From the NCBI GenBank assembly GCA_038121105.1, contig JAYONB010000009.1, forward strand, positions 62,001-126,000: DNA of 64,000 nucleotides, given 5' to 3'. Below the pieces are notes generated by a model. It saw nothing but the letters and a program-made list of their open reading frames with translations, searched no databases and was not told where the DNA came from. The translations under genes and the position numbers were made by a program. Positions 24,775 to 33,526 of this stretch are shown piece after piece (the first letter of the stretch is position 1; each line of letters begins with the position of its first letter). The stretch is from CALJDF01 sp038121105 (GTDB lineage Bacteria; Pseudomonadota; Alphaproteobacteria; SHVP01).

Positions 24775-26396
24775 CGCGGCCCTTTTTTGCGATAGGCCTG
24801 CAACGCTTCGGGCGTATCGACATCGACGAAAATCGCGTCGTCCTCCAGCGCCACCTCGCACACCGCGTCGGCATGGGTGCCGATCAGGTGGCGCGCGCCA
24901 ACATCGCCCGAAAGGTCGGCGATTTCGGCGAAATAATCGCGGCCCCATAGTACCGGGTTGCCGCGTTTGCCTCGGGTCGTCGGCACACAGATGCTGCGGC
25001 CCTCCACCGGGTTGAACGCGGCGATGATCCGGTTGATGTGGTCGGTCGTGACCGCAGGCATATCGCCCAACAACACGATCGCCCCATCGGAATCGGGGGA
25101 CACCGCCGCGATGCCGGCCTTGAGCGAGGCGCTCAGGCCGTCCGCAAAATGCGGGTTCTCGACGAAGCGCACCTCGGTGTCGGCCAGGGCGGCGCGTACC
25201 GCATCACCCTCATGGCCCGTCACCACGATGACGTCGCGCGCTTGGCTGGCCTGCGCTTGGGCCACCACCCGGCGCACCATCGCAGTGCCATCGAGATCTT
25301 CCAGCAACTTGTTGGCCGTGCCCATGCGACGGGATTGCCCTGCGGCCAAGACCACCGCGGTGATGCGCGGCACGCGAGGGGCCTTGTCTGCGGCGGCGGG
25401 GTCGCGCAACTGCCCGCGCGAGGGTATTTCCTTTAGCAGTCCGCCGACCCCCATGGCCTGTATGGCGGGCCCATCGACCGGCACGCCGGCCAGCAATCGC
25501 CACAACACCCAATCAACCCCGTTCAGCTTGGGCGAGCGCGCGCAGCCCGGCAGGCCGATCACCGAGGTCTCGCCGACATGGGCGGTCAAGATCAGGTTGC
25601 CGGGGTCGACCGGCATGCCGAAATGATCGATTGCGCCGCCCGCCGCGACGATGCCGGCCGGCACCACGTCGCGCCGGTCGACGATGGCCGATGCGCCGTA
25701 GATCAAGATCGGCGCGCAGCCCTCCGTCAGGAGGTCCGTCACTGCCGTGCCGATGGCCGATTCGTCGTGGGCGCAGCGCCGTTCCGCGCTCAACCCGCTG
25801 CCCAATTGCGTCAAACGTTGGCCGACGACTGCCGCCGTCTTGTCGAGCACGCTGTCTTTGGTGCCGGACAAAGTGGTCATGATCAGCCCCACCTTGTGGG
25901 GCGTAATCGGCGCCAGGGTCACCGGCGCCGCATCGCGCACCATGTCGGTGCAGGCCTCAATCGCCGCTTGGGGGGCGGCGAACGGAATGATCTTCACCGT
26001 GGCCAACAATTGGCCTTCGGTCACATGGTCGAACGGCGTCAGTGTCGCGACGGTAATCGCCTCATGCACCAGATTGAGGCGGTCGATTTGCGCCCGATCC
26101 ACCAACACGACCCCATCGGCGGCGGCGAACAGGTTGCAACGCCCGGTAAAGGCCGCGCTGATCTTCGCGCCGTCGCCGCAAATCGCCTTAGCGATCGCCT
26201 CGGCGGCCTCGTCTTCCGGCAGGTCGCCCTCTTCAAAGCGGGCGGCCAAAACCTCGGCAACGCCGGCCTGCGTCAGGGCTGCAATATCGGCCGCCGACAA
26301 CCGCCGGCCTTTCTTGAAGGCGCCACCGTCAAATCGCAGGCTATGGGCGAGAATACAGTCCGCCGCCTCGGCCACCGGGATGGAACCAAAAAACAT
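24771..26396 (-). CDS. Molybdenum-cofactor nucleotidyltransferase (MocA-like) with MoeA/MogA-like N-terminal domain
   Basis: This 541-residue two-domain protein matures the cytosine-type molybdenum cofactor used by the CO dehydrogenase/xanthine dehydrogenase family. Residues about 1-340 resemble a molybdopterin-binding domain (MoeA/MogA-like; GLIMTTLSGTKDSVLDKT, PILIYGASAIVDRRDVVP). Residues about 345-541 form the nucleotidyltransferase domain, with VVLAAGQSRRMGTANKLLE and the metal-site LLGDMPAVT. It is the last gene of the cox operon and starts just after the xdhC stop. This fused form is known in alphaproteobacterial cox clusters. Confidence 0.85.
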   Translation of the reverse strand: MFFGSIPVAEAADCILAHSLRFDGGAFKKGRRLSAADIAALTQAGVAEVLAARFEEGDLPEDEAAEAIAKAICGDGAKISAAFTGRCNLFAAADGVVLVDRAQIDRLNLVHEAITVATLTPFDHVTEGQLLATVKIIPFAAPQAAIEACTDMVRDAAPVTLAPITPHKVGLIMTTLSGTKDSVLDKTAAVVGQRLTQLGSGLSAERRCAHDESAIGTAVTDLLTEGCAPILIYGASAIVDRRDVVPAGIVAAGGAIDHFGMPVDPGNLILTAHVGETSVIGLPGCARSPKLNGVDWVLWRLLAGVPVDGPAIQAMGVGGLLKEIPSRGQLRDPAAADKAPRVPRITAVVLAAGQSRRMGTANKLLEDLDGTAMVRRVVAQAQASQARDVIVVTGHEGDAVRAALADTEVRFVENPHFADGLSASLKAGIAAVSPDSDGAIVLLGDMPAVTTDHINRIIAAFNPVEGRSICVPTTRGKRGNPVLWGRDYFAEIADLSGDVGARHLIGTHADAVCEVALEDDAIFVDVDTPEALQAYRKKGPR

Positions 26397-26397
26397 G

Positions 26398-27081
26398 TCA
26401 GCCCGGCGGTTGGCGCAGGCGTTCGGTTATCTGCGCCAGCACGGCCACGGCGATCTCGGCGGGCGACTTGGCCCCGATCGCGAGTCCGACCGGGCCGCAA
26501 ATCCGCGCCATATCGGCCTCGCTGAAGCCTGCTTTGCCCAAGCGATACAGCCGCGCGTTGTGGGTTTTCTTGCTGCCTAGGGCGCCGATGTAAAACACCG
26601 GCGATCGCAGCGCGACCTCCAACGCCGGGTCGTCGATCTTGGGGTCATGCGTCAGCGTCACGATCGCGGTGCGCGCATCCGGCGACAGCGTCGCCATCGC
26701 ATCGTCGGGCCATTCGGTCATCACCGTCACGCCTGGGAACCGCTCTTCGCTGGCGAAGGCGGCGCGGGGGTCGATCACGGTCACGTCGTAGCCGGTCATC
26801 GCCGCCATGCGGGCCAAGGGCTGGGCGATATGCACCGCGCCGACGATAATCAGCCGCAGCGGCGGGTTGTAGACATTGAGAAATATCTTCGTGCCGTCGT
26901 CCTCGACTACGCCGCTTTTATCCAACCGCGCGGCGTCTTGCGCTGCGGCCAACAGGGGGTCGTCGCCCGGCTCGTAAGGGTAGATCAAGCGTTCGTCGCC
27001 GGTCGCGAGATCGGTCGCCAGCACCACCGCGCGTTTCGCCGCCTGATCGGCCAGCACTTGTTGGAGCGTGGCGTCCTTCAT
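26398..27081 (-). CDS. XdhC-type protein, Rossmann-domain part
   Basis: This 227-residue protein corresponds to the C-terminal Rossmann domain of XdhC/CoxF proteins (LIIVGAVHIAQPLARMAAMTGYDVTVIDPRAAF, later FYIGALGSKKTHNARLYRLG). XdhC-type chaperones bind the molybdenum cofactor and insert it, sulfurated, into the large subunit of xanthine/CO dehydrogenases. The ATG at 27081 overlaps the TGA of the preceding gene (ATGA), favouring it over an in-frame start at 27120. The usual N-terminal XdhC domain is encoded by that preceding gene, so XdhC is split here. Confidence 0.85.
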   Translation of the reverse strand: MKDATLQQVLADQAAKRAVVLATDLATGDERLIYPYEPGDDPLLAAAQDAARLDKSGVVEDDGTKIFLNVYNPPLRLIIVGAVHIAQPLARMAAMTGYDVTVIDPRAAFASEERFPGVTVMTEWPDDAMATLSPDARTAIVTLTHDPKIDDPALEVALRSPVFYIGALGSKKTHNARLYRLGKAGFSEADMARICGPVGLAIGAKSPAEIAVAVLAQITERLRQPPG

Positions 27082-27401
27082 GCGACCCGTTCGACGAACA
27101 CTTGCACCTTGCCGCCGCATGCGAGGCCCACTTCCCAGGCCTGTTCGTTGGTCACGCCAAAGTCCAGCAGGCGCGTTTCGCCGTCATTGATGGCGGCCAA
27201 GGCCTCTTCCACCACTGCGCCCTCGATGCAGCCGCCCGAGACCGAGCCGACAAATTTGCCGCTGTCCTCGACCGCCAGTTGCGAGCCGACCGGACGGGGC
27301 GAGGAGCCCCAGGTCGTGACCACCGTGGCCAAGGCGACGCCTTTGCCTTCTTGCCGCCATGCGGCGGTTTGTTCCAAAACGTTGTCGACTTCTGCGGTCA
27401 T
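27078..27401 (-). CDS. XdhC/CoxI N-terminal domain protein
   Basis: This 107-residue protein comprises only the XdhC_CoxI domain (ALATVVTTWGSSPRPVGSQLAV, VGSVSGGCIEGAVVEEAL, CGGKVQVFVE). It pairs with the Rossmann-domain gene that follows, linked by an ATGA overlap, and its own start at 27401 likewise overlaps the end of coxE. Role: chaperoning of molybdenum-cofactor insertion. An in-frame start at 27449 is possible but lies deep within coxE. Confidence 0.85.
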   Translation of the reverse strand: MTAEVDNVLEQTAAWRQEGKGVALATVVTTWGSSPRPVGSQLAVEDSGKFVGSVSGGCIEGAVVEEALAAINDGETRLLDFGVTNEQAWEVGLACGGKVQVFVERVA

Positions 27402-28621
27402 GCGACGGCTCCCCACGTGGTGGCGGTGGCTTCTTCTGTGCGCGGCCAATCCCGGCTAAGCGAGCCCGCCAGATCGGCGATGGACTCTAGATTGTGTATC
27501 GAGCGGAATTCGTCAACATGCGGCAGAATTTGGCGCGCCCCGGCGGCTTTGGCCTCGTATTTCTCGTAGCGCAAAAGCGGGTTGAGCCACAACATGCGGC
27601 GGCAAGACTTATGCAATCGCTCCATCTCAAAGCCGAGGTTTTCTGTGCCTTCGCGATCCAATCCGTCGGTAATCAGGATGACCATGGCGCCCTGACCCAG
27701 CACCCGGCGCGACCATCGCGTATTGAAATCGTGCATGCAGCGACTGATCCGCGTACCGCCCGACCAGTCCTGCACGCTCTCGCTGACATCGCCCAGGGCC
27801 ACATCGACATCTTTCTGTCGTAGGTACCGGGTCACGTTGGTCAGTCGGGTACCGAAAACGAACGTCGAGACCCGGTCGCGATCGTTCGTCACGGCGTGCA
27901 TGAAGTGCAAAAACATGCGCGAATATCGGCTCATCGAGCCCGAGATATCGCACAGCACGACAAGGGACGGATGTCGACGCACGCGGCTGCGTCGGCGCAA
28001 CGGGATAATGCTTCCGCCCGAGCGCAAACTCGCCCGGATGGTCGCGCGCATATCCACCCGTCGACCGCGCGCATCGGCTTTGAACCGGCGGGTCTTCACA
28101 TCGACGATCGGCAGACGCATCGCGGCGATGGCCTTTTTCGCCTGCTCGACCTCTTCGGCCGACATAGACTCGAAATCCCGCGTCTTAAGCTCTTCTTGGG
28201 CCGAGAACGAAAACGCCGCGTCCAGCAGGGTCTCCTCTTCGGGCTTTTGTTCGGCCGTCGCGCCGGGTTCTTTGGGGAACATGGCATCGGCGAGCCGTCG
28301 GTTGGCTTCTCGGGCCGGCGGCGGGGCTTCGTTTTCGGCGCCGAAGGTCGGCAGCAACATCGACATCGCTCGTTCCAGAATGCGCGGGTTGCGCCAGAAG
28401 ATATGAAACGCTTGGTCGAACAGTTCGCGCTGGTCGCGGCGGTTTACGAAGACCGCGTGCAATGTCCAGTACAGGTCGTCGCGGCTGCCGATCCCTGCAA
28501 CTTCGACCGCACGCACCGCTTCGATCACCCGCCCCGGTCCCACCGGCAGGCCGGCCGCCCGCAAGACGCGGGCAAAGTGCATGATGTTGTCGGGAAGGCG
28601 GCCGGTATCAGCCATCGTCAT
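27398..28621 (-). CDS. coxE: CoxE-like von Willebrand factor A domain protein
   Basis: This 407-residue VWA-domain protein of the CoxE family has MIDAS residues DISGSMS at 225-231 and a downstream LITDGLDREG. With CoxD, CoxE is needed in CO-oxidising bacteria to assemble the [CuSMoO2] active site of CO dehydrogenase after the Mo cofactor is in place. A charged linker (residues about 95-190) separates the helical N-terminus from the VWA domain. Its ATG overlaps the coxD stop by one base (TGATG), indicating coupled translation. Confidence 0.9.
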   Translation of the reverse strand: MTMADTGRLPDNIMHFARVLRAAGLPVGPGRVIEAVRAVEVAGIGSRDDLYWTLHAVFVNRRDQRELFDQAFHIFWRNPRILERAMSMLLPTFGAENEAPPPAREANRRLADAMFPKEPGATAEQKPEEETLLDAAFSFSAQEELKTRDFESMSAEEVEQAKKAIAAMRLPIVDVKTRRFKADARGRRVDMRATIRASLRSGGSIIPLRRRSRVRRHPSLVVLCDISGSMSRYSRMFLHFMHAVTNDRDRVSTFVFGTRLTNVTRYLRQKDVDVALGDVSESVQDWSGGTRISRCMHDFNTRWSRRVLGQGAMVILITDGLDREGTENLGFEMERLHKSCRRMLWLNPLLRYEKYEAKAAGARQILPHVDEFRSIHNLESIADLAGSLSRDWPRTEEATATTWGAVA

Positions 28622-29547
28622 CAGCGCGCCGTGGCGAGTTCCGAATTCACTTGGTCGAGAAGCTTGGCGGCTTCGCTGCCTTGAATTTTGGCAATATCGT
28701 CCTGGTACTTCAGCAAAACGCCCAGCGTGTCGTTCACCGTCTCGGGGTCCAGCGCGAGTTTGTCGAGCTGTACCAGTGCCGATGCCCAGTCGATGGTTTC
28801 AGCGATCCCAGGCAGCTTGAACAGGTCCTGCTCGCGCAGCGACTGCACGAACGCTACGATCTCGCGGCTCAACCGCTCTGCGGCGCCGGGCACCTTCAGG
28901 TTCAGGATCGCCAGCTCCCGCTCGGCATCGGGATAGCCGATCCAGTGGTAGTAGCAGCGCCGTTTCAGCGCATCGTGAATTTCGCGCGTCCGGTTCGACG
29001 TAATGATGACGATGGGCGGCTCTTTGGCCTTCACCGTTTCGAATTCCGGGATCGTGACCTGGAAGTCGGCCAACAGTTCCAGCAAATAGGCCTCGAACGG
29101 TTCGTCCGTGCGGTCGAGTTCGTCGATTAGGAGCACCGGCGGGCCCGACGCGTCGGGTTCCAGCGCCTGGAGAAGGGGACGTTTGATCAAAAAGCGTTCC
29201 GAAAAAATGTCCGTGCCCAATTGCTTGCGGTCGTGCACACCTTCGGCTTCGGCCAACCGAATCTCGATCATCTGGGCGGGGTAGTTCCATTCGTAGACCG
29301 CCGAGGCGACGTCCAGGCCTTCGTAACATTGCAGCCGCACCAATCGGCGGCCCAGTGTTTGCGACAGCACGTTGGCGATTTCGGTCTTGCCGACCCCGGC
29401 ATCGCCTTCGAGAAATAGCGGGCGGCCCAGCTTCAGGCTCAGGAACAACGTGGTCGCGAGCGCCCGGTCGGACACGTAATTGCCGTCCTGCAAGAGGCTC
29501 AGCGTGGCATCGATGGATGCGGGCAAATCGCGCATGTTCGTGGTCAT
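28621..29547 (-). CDS. coxD: CoxD-like MoxR-family AAA ATPase
   Basis: This 308-residue AAA+ ATPase has Walker A GDAGVGKTE, Walker B VLLIDELDR and the sensor-like VIITSNRTREIHDALKRRC. CoxD is the ATPase chaperone partner of CoxE in active-site maturation of CO dehydrogenase. It starts 78 bp after the coxM stop, with a perfect hairpin in that gap. In standard cox operons coxL precedes coxD; it is missing here. Confidence 0.9.
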   Translation of the reverse strand: MTTNMRDLPASIDATLSLLQDGNYVSDRALATTLFLSLKLGRPLFLEGDAGVGKTEIANVLSQTLGRRLVRLQCYEGLDVASAVYEWNYPAQMIEIRLAEAEGVHDRKQLGTDIFSERFLIKRPLLQALEPDASGPPVLLIDELDRTDEPFEAYLLELLADFQVTIPEFETVKAKEPPIVIITSNRTREIHDALKRRCYYHWIGYPDAERELAILNLKVPGAAERLSREIVAFVQSLREQDLFKLPGIAETIDWASALVQLDKLALDPETVNDTLGVLLKYQDDIAKIQGSEAAKLLDQVNSELATAR

Positions 29548-29579
29548 CCGCAGAGGGTAGGAGGGCTGGGCGGAATCAA

Positions 29580-29602
29580 CAAGGGGAGCAGCGCTCCCCT
29601 TG
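29580..29602. repeat. Perfect 10-bp inverted repeat between coxM and coxD
   Basis: CAAGGGGAGC and GCTCCCCTTG are exact complements with a 3-base AGC loop. On the minus (coding) strand it is followed by TTGATTCC rather than a T-run, so it is at best a weak terminator. It may be an mRNA processing or stabilising hairpin. It lies exactly where coxL would normally be. Confidence 0.7.
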
Positions 29603-29625
29603 CGAATCCGGTGGTTCGGTTTGCC

Positions 29626-30417
29626 TTAGGCGTCGGCGACGGCTCGCTTGGCCATCACGGTCACAAGATGGGCGCGGTAATCCGCGCTGCCGTGAATATC
29701 GGCGTTCAGGCCGTCGGCCGGTACTTTGATATCGGCCACCGATTCAGGGGCGAACTTCGCCGACAGGGCCTTTTCCATCTCCGGCACGCGGAAGGCGCAG
29801 GGCCCGGCGCCGGTCACCCCGACACGAACGCCGTCGGCTGTTTCCGCCACCATCACGCCCACCATCGCGTAGCGCGAGGCCGGTTGCGGGAACTTCTGGT
29901 AGGCCGCCCGCTTCGGAATGGGGAAGGTTACCGACACGATCAGTTCGCCGTCCTCGAGTGCGGTTTCGAACAGGCCTTTAAAGTAGTCGTCCGCGGCAAT
30001 CTCGCGGGTGTTGGTTTTGATGGTCGCGCCCAAGCCCATCACGGCCGCCGGATAGTCCGCCGACGGATCGCTGTTGGCCAGCGAGCCGCCGATCGTGCCG
30101 CGGTGACGCACCATCGGATCGCCGATCAATCCGGCAAGCTTGCTGAGCGCCGGAATGGCTTTCTGAATCTCGGGCGACGCGTGCACGTCGTAATGCGTGG
30201 TCATCGCGCCGATCGTCACGCTTGAACCGTCGACCTTGATGCCCTTGAGGTCGTCGATCCCGGCGAGGTCGATCAAATCGCTCGGCGCCGCTAGGCGTTG
30301 TTTCATGGTCGGCAGCAACGTCATGCCGCCGGCGAGGATCTTCCCGTCGTCGGCGCTCGAGAGTTTCTTGAGCGCGTCCTCGACGCTGGATGCTTTATGA
30401 TATTCGAACTGATACAT
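29626..30417 (-). CDS. coxM: CO dehydrogenase/xanthine dehydrogenase medium (FAD) subunit, CoxM-like
   Basis: This 263-residue FAD-binding subunit of the molybdenum hydroxylase family shows the FAD loops ILAGGMTLLPTMKQRL and RGTIGGSLANSDPSADYPA and the RYAMVGV run. It passes electrons from the iron-sulfur subunit to the quinone pool or another acceptor. It is 15 bp downstream of the small-subunit gene. Sequence alone does not tell whether the enzyme oxidises CO or another substrate; that depends on the absent large subunit. Confidence 0.9.
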   Translation of the reverse strand: MYQFEYHKASSVEDALKKLSSADDGKILAGGMTLLPTMKQRLAAPSDLIDLAGIDDLKGIKVDGSSVTIGAMTTHYDVHASPEIQKAIPALSKLAGLIGDPMVRHRGTIGGSLANSDPSADYPAAVMGLGATIKTNTREIAADDYFKGLFETALEDGELIVSVTFPIPKRAAYQKFPQPASRYAMVGVMVAETADGVRVGVTGAGPCAFRVPEMEKALSAKFAPESVADIKVPADGLNADIHGSADYRAHLVTVMAKRAVADA

Positions 30418-30432
30418 GGCTGCCCCCGGGCC

Positions 30433-30888
30433 CTAGACTTGCGCGTTCATGATGGCCTTGACGATATTGTGGTAGCCCGTACAGCGGCAGATGTTGCCTT
30501 CGAGTTCGTGCCGAACCGTCTGCTCGTCCGCGTTGGGATGACGCCGACGAATGTCGATCCCCGCCATCACCATGCCCGGCGTACAAAAGCCACACTGCAG
30601 CCCATGGTTCTCTTTGAACGAGGCCTGCATCGGGTGTAGCTCATCGCCCTTCGCCAGTCCCTCGATGGTCGTGACCTCGGCGCCTTCGGCTTGAACCGCC
30701 AACATGGTGCAGGACTTCATGGCCTGACCGTTGACGTGCACCGTGCACGCGCCGCACTGGGTGGTGTCGCAGCCGACATGGGTGCCGGTCAGGCGAAGGT
30801 GTTCACGGATATACTCGACAAGTAGCGTCCGTGGTTCGACATCGGCACTGACGGCCTTGCCGTTCACGGTCATCGATACTTTGGCCAC
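30433..30888 (-). CDS. coxS: CO dehydrogenase/xanthine dehydrogenase small (2Fe-2S) subunit, CoxS-like
   Basis: This 151-residue iron-sulfur subunit has two [2Fe-2S] sites: the plant-ferredoxin type with Cys40, Cys45, Cys48 and Cys60, and the alpha-helical type with Cys99, Cys102, Cys134 and Cys136 (GLQCGFCTPGM and ICRCTGY). It is full length and all ligands are present, so the small subunit should be functional. The 149-bp gap back to coxG shows no gene. Confidence 0.93.
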   Translation of the reverse strand: MAKVSMTVNGKAVSADVEPRTLLVEYIREHLRLTGTHVGCDTTQCGACTVHVNGQAMKSCTMLAVQAEGAEVTTIEGLAKGDELHPMQASFKENHGLQCGFCTPGMVMAGIDIRRRHPNADEQTVRHELEGNICRCTGYHNIVKAIMNAQV

Positions 30889-31037
30889 GCGGGACCTCCC
30901 AAATGAAACCCCTGGTTCCGCGGGCGGGCCAGGGTTCGTTGATGTTGGCCGGAAATCGGCATAATTCGGCGTTGACCGGCAGTTTCCTAGGACCGTTGGG
31001 TCAGGTCAAGTCTACTGACCGGGAGCCCCGTGACGGC

Positions 31038-31646
31038 CTAGAGGACGCTGAACAGCACCAGCAAAATCGCGACCACGACGATCAATCCAACGATCCAGGT
31101 CGCGGTGCTGACGGATTTGCTGGGCGTTGTGGTCTCATGGTTGACCGTCACCGCAGGGGCCGCCTCCGGCGCCGCGTCGGCCGCTGTTTCTGCGACAGGT
31201 TCCGCCGACCCACCGACATGGGCGGCGAAGTTGGCGAAAAACTGGTCGGCGATCTTCTTGGCGGCACCGTCGACCAGCCGCGCCCCGATCTGGGCCAGTT
31301 TGCCGCCGACCTGGGCGTTGGCGTCGTAGCGCAGCACGGTGTCGCTGCCGTCCTGTTCCAGCGTGACCGTGGCGCCGCCCTTGCCGAACCCGGCCGGGCC
31401 GCCTTGGCCTTCGCCGGAAATCTTGTAGCTGTTCGGTGGATCGAGGTCGGACAGCGTTACCTTGCCCTTGAACTTGGCGCTGACGGGGCCGACTTTGGCC
31501 TTCACCGTGGCGGTCAGCTCGGTATCCGAGACCTTCTCGATGGTTTCGCAGCCGGGGATACAGGCCTTCAATGTCTCCGGATCGTTGAGCGCTTCCCACA
31601 CCGCCTGCTGCGCTGCCGGAATCCGATACTCACCCTTAATATCCAT
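31038..31646 (-). CDS. coxG: CoxG-like SRPBCC-domain membrane protein
   Basis: This 202-residue protein has an SRPBCC domain (residues about 1-145; VWEALNDPETLKACIPGCE, the CoxG signature). A linker rich in Ala, Glu and Pro follows, and a C-terminal membrane span (WIVGLIVVVAILLVLFSVL) ends the protein. In Oligotropha, CoxG recruits CO dehydrogenase to the cytoplasmic membrane. The ATG at 31646 begins the family sequence MDIKGEY. It is the first gene of the cox run, divergent from the gene at 31808. Confidence 0.87.
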   Translation of the reverse strand: MDIKGEYRIPAAQQAVWEALNDPETLKACIPGCETIEKVSDTELTATVKAKVGPVSAKFKGKVTLSDLDPPNSYKISGEGQGGPAGFGKGGATVTLEQDGSDTVLRYDANAQVGGKLAQIGARLVDGAAKKIADQFFANFAAHVGGSAEPVAETAADAAPEAAPAVTVNHETTTPSKSVSTATWIVGLIVVVAILLVLFSVL

Positions 31647-31807
31647 AAGAAAATCGCCTGTTAGCCGTTCGTTAATGCTTGCCGGGCAACGTAGTGATCG
31701 CACCCCGGCGGGGCAAGGCCCGAGGATTTTGCCAGGCCCCGGCCGGCCAGCTAAAGTTTGCCAGCCAAAGCACAGAAAATGTTCGACGACCCTTTTGGAA
31801 TGAACCG

Positions 31808-32491
31808 GTGATCCCGCAGCCCCCCGCCTCTCGCTCCACGCTCGATATCGCTTGGTGGTTCCAGGCGCGATGCGAGTCCGCGGGCGAAGCGTTGTCGGCG
31901 CGCCGCATGCATTACTTGCTCTATCTCACGCAAGCGCACTACGTGGCCGAACACCGTGGCCAAAAGATCATGCCGGCGACTTTCCTTGCGACCCAGCTCG
32001 GCCCGGTCGAACCCAATATCCACCAACTGTTCGAAGGCGGTCGGTTCGTTCTAGAGGCCAACGATCCGCCACACATGGTCGAAGACTATCTCGTCGAAAT
32101 TTGGAACAGGTTCGGCAAGAAGACTCTGAAACAGCTCGAAGGGCTGGTCGAACGCGACGGCGCTTGGCGCCCGGTCTTTCGCAAAGGTGCGCTTCTCGAA
32201 ATCCCTGCCGAACTGCTCTATCGCGCGTACGGCGGCGGCGCGGACGCCGTGCCCCTGGACCGCCGCTCAAGCGCCGGTCAAAACCGCAACAAAGAACAGG
32301 AATACTGGACCCTCACCGGCAAGAAGGCCGAGAAGTGGACGCCCGGCGTTTCCAACAAAGGCGCGGCGCAGGGTGCGACCGCGCGAAAAGCTCCGTCACC
32401 TAAACCGCGTGGCGCCGGTGTGCGGCGTATTTTGTCGGCCGATGAGGCCAAGCGCGCAAACGGCGCCGCCGCGAAGTCCCCGCCGCGCTAA
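31808..32491 (+). CDS. Panacea/SocA-like (DUF4065-type) protein
   Basis: A roughly 227-residue protein whose first half (AWWFQARC, then ARRMHYLLYLTQAHYVAEHRGQ and LGPVEPNIHQLFE) resembles the Panacea/SocA/DUF4065 fold, used in phage-defence antitoxins and proteolytic adaptors. The C-terminal third is a low-complexity, Lys/Arg/Ala/Pro-rich tail. I chose GTG 31808, just before the conserved region; an ATG at 31679 is in frame but lies within the divergent promoter zone. Its stop overlaps the next start (TAATG). The family call is by eye and tentative. Confidence 0.55.
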   Translation: MIPQPPASRSTLDIAWWFQARCESAGEALSARRMHYLLYLTQAHYVAEHRGQKIMPATFLATQLGPVEPNIHQLFEGGRFVLEANDPPHMVEDYLVEIWNRFGKKTLKQLEGLVERDGAWRPVFRKGALLEIPAELLYRAYGGGADAVPLDRRSSAGQNRNKEQEYWTLTGKKAEKWTPGVSNKGAAQGATARKAPSPKPRGAGVRRILSADEAKRANGAAAKSPPR

Positions 32492-33372
32492 TGGCGCGCG
32501 GCTTGCGCATTCGCGCGCTCAAAGTCCCGCCATCCATCATTCTCGCCCGCGCGGCCCAAGACCCGCGGTTGGTTGATACGTTCTCCGAGGTCAGTTTCGA
32601 AACCTGGCCCGACGCCGTGGCCATGCGGGCCGATATCGCGGCCGGCAAGGTCGATCTCAGCATCATTCCCACCAACCTCGCGGCCGCGCTCTACAACGAG
32701 GGCGCGCCGATCCGCATGCTGTGCGTCAACATGTGGGGCATCTTGCACGTGCTCTCCCATGCGCCGCTCGACCCGACATGGCGGGCGCTGCGCGGCAAGA
32801 CCATCGGGATTCCGCTCAAAGGCAACATGCCCGATACGGTTTTCTCGACCCTCGCGGGCCGCGTGCCGCTCGACTTGGCGGCGGAAACGAATGTCGTGTT
32901 TCTCGACTCCTACCTCGCCGCAAAAGACGCGGTGCTGTCGGGTGCGTGCGATGTCGCCGTCTTGCCCGAACCGGTGGCGAGTGCTGCGGCCGCCGAAGGC
33001 GCCCATCGTTTGCTCGATCTACAAGAGGAATGGGCCAAGCTGACGGGTCGGCCGCCGCGCTTCCCCCAGGCGGGCACCGTGGTGCCGCAAGACCTGAGCG
33101 ACGGCGAAACCCAGTTGTTGCTTACCGGAATGGAAGACGCGCTCGCTTGGATGGACGCCAATCCCGACGATGCGGGCAGGCTGGGCGCCCCCTTGCTGGG
33201 CCTCGATGCGGCGATCATTGCCGACTCGCTCCGCGCGACCAACTGGATCTCGCTGTCCGGCGCCGAGGCGCGCGAGGAGCTGGAATTCTTTTATCGGATG
33301 CTGTTGGACGCATCGTCGAATCTGGTGAAGGGCGGATTGCCGGGCGACGGATTCTACGTTGCCCGATCTTAG
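32491..33372 (+). CDS. NitT/TauT-type substrate-binding-like protein without signal peptide
   Basis: This 293-residue protein has the layout of SsuA/NMT1-type solute-binding proteins: ALKVPPSIILARAAQ, then AAGKVDLSIIPTNLAAALYNEG, GKTIGIPLKGNMPDTVF and CDVAVLPEPVASAA. It has no recognisable signal peptide (MARGLRIRALKVP), so it may be cytoplasmic or use an unseen start. No permease or ATPase is adjacent. It is translationally coupled to the Panacea-like gene. The family call is fair; the role is open. Confidence 0.75.
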   Translation: MARGLRIRALKVPPSIILARAAQDPRLVDTFSEVSFETWPDAVAMRADIAAGKVDLSIIPTNLAAALYNEGAPIRMLCVNMWGILHVLSHAPLDPTWRALRGKTIGIPLKGNMPDTVFSTLAGRVPLDLAAETNVVFLDSYLAAKDAVLSGACDVAVLPEPVASAAAAEGAHRLLDLQEEWAKLTGRPPRFPQAGTVVPQDLSDGETQLLLTGMEDALAWMDANPDDAGRLGAPLLGLDAAIIADSLRATNWISLSGAEAREELEFFYRMLLDASSNLVKGGLPGDGFYVARS

Positions 33373-33526
33373 GTCAGGGAAGACCGGGAACCCGTTCGGC
33401 CGCTACCTGGGCGCTTGAACGCGGTTGGCGGCACGTGCTTCCTTCCTGCGCTATTTCTTGCGGTTTGGAATCGGAGACATGTTAGCTTTAGCGTTCACCG
33501 CAAGGTTCTGACTCGAGGGACATGAC

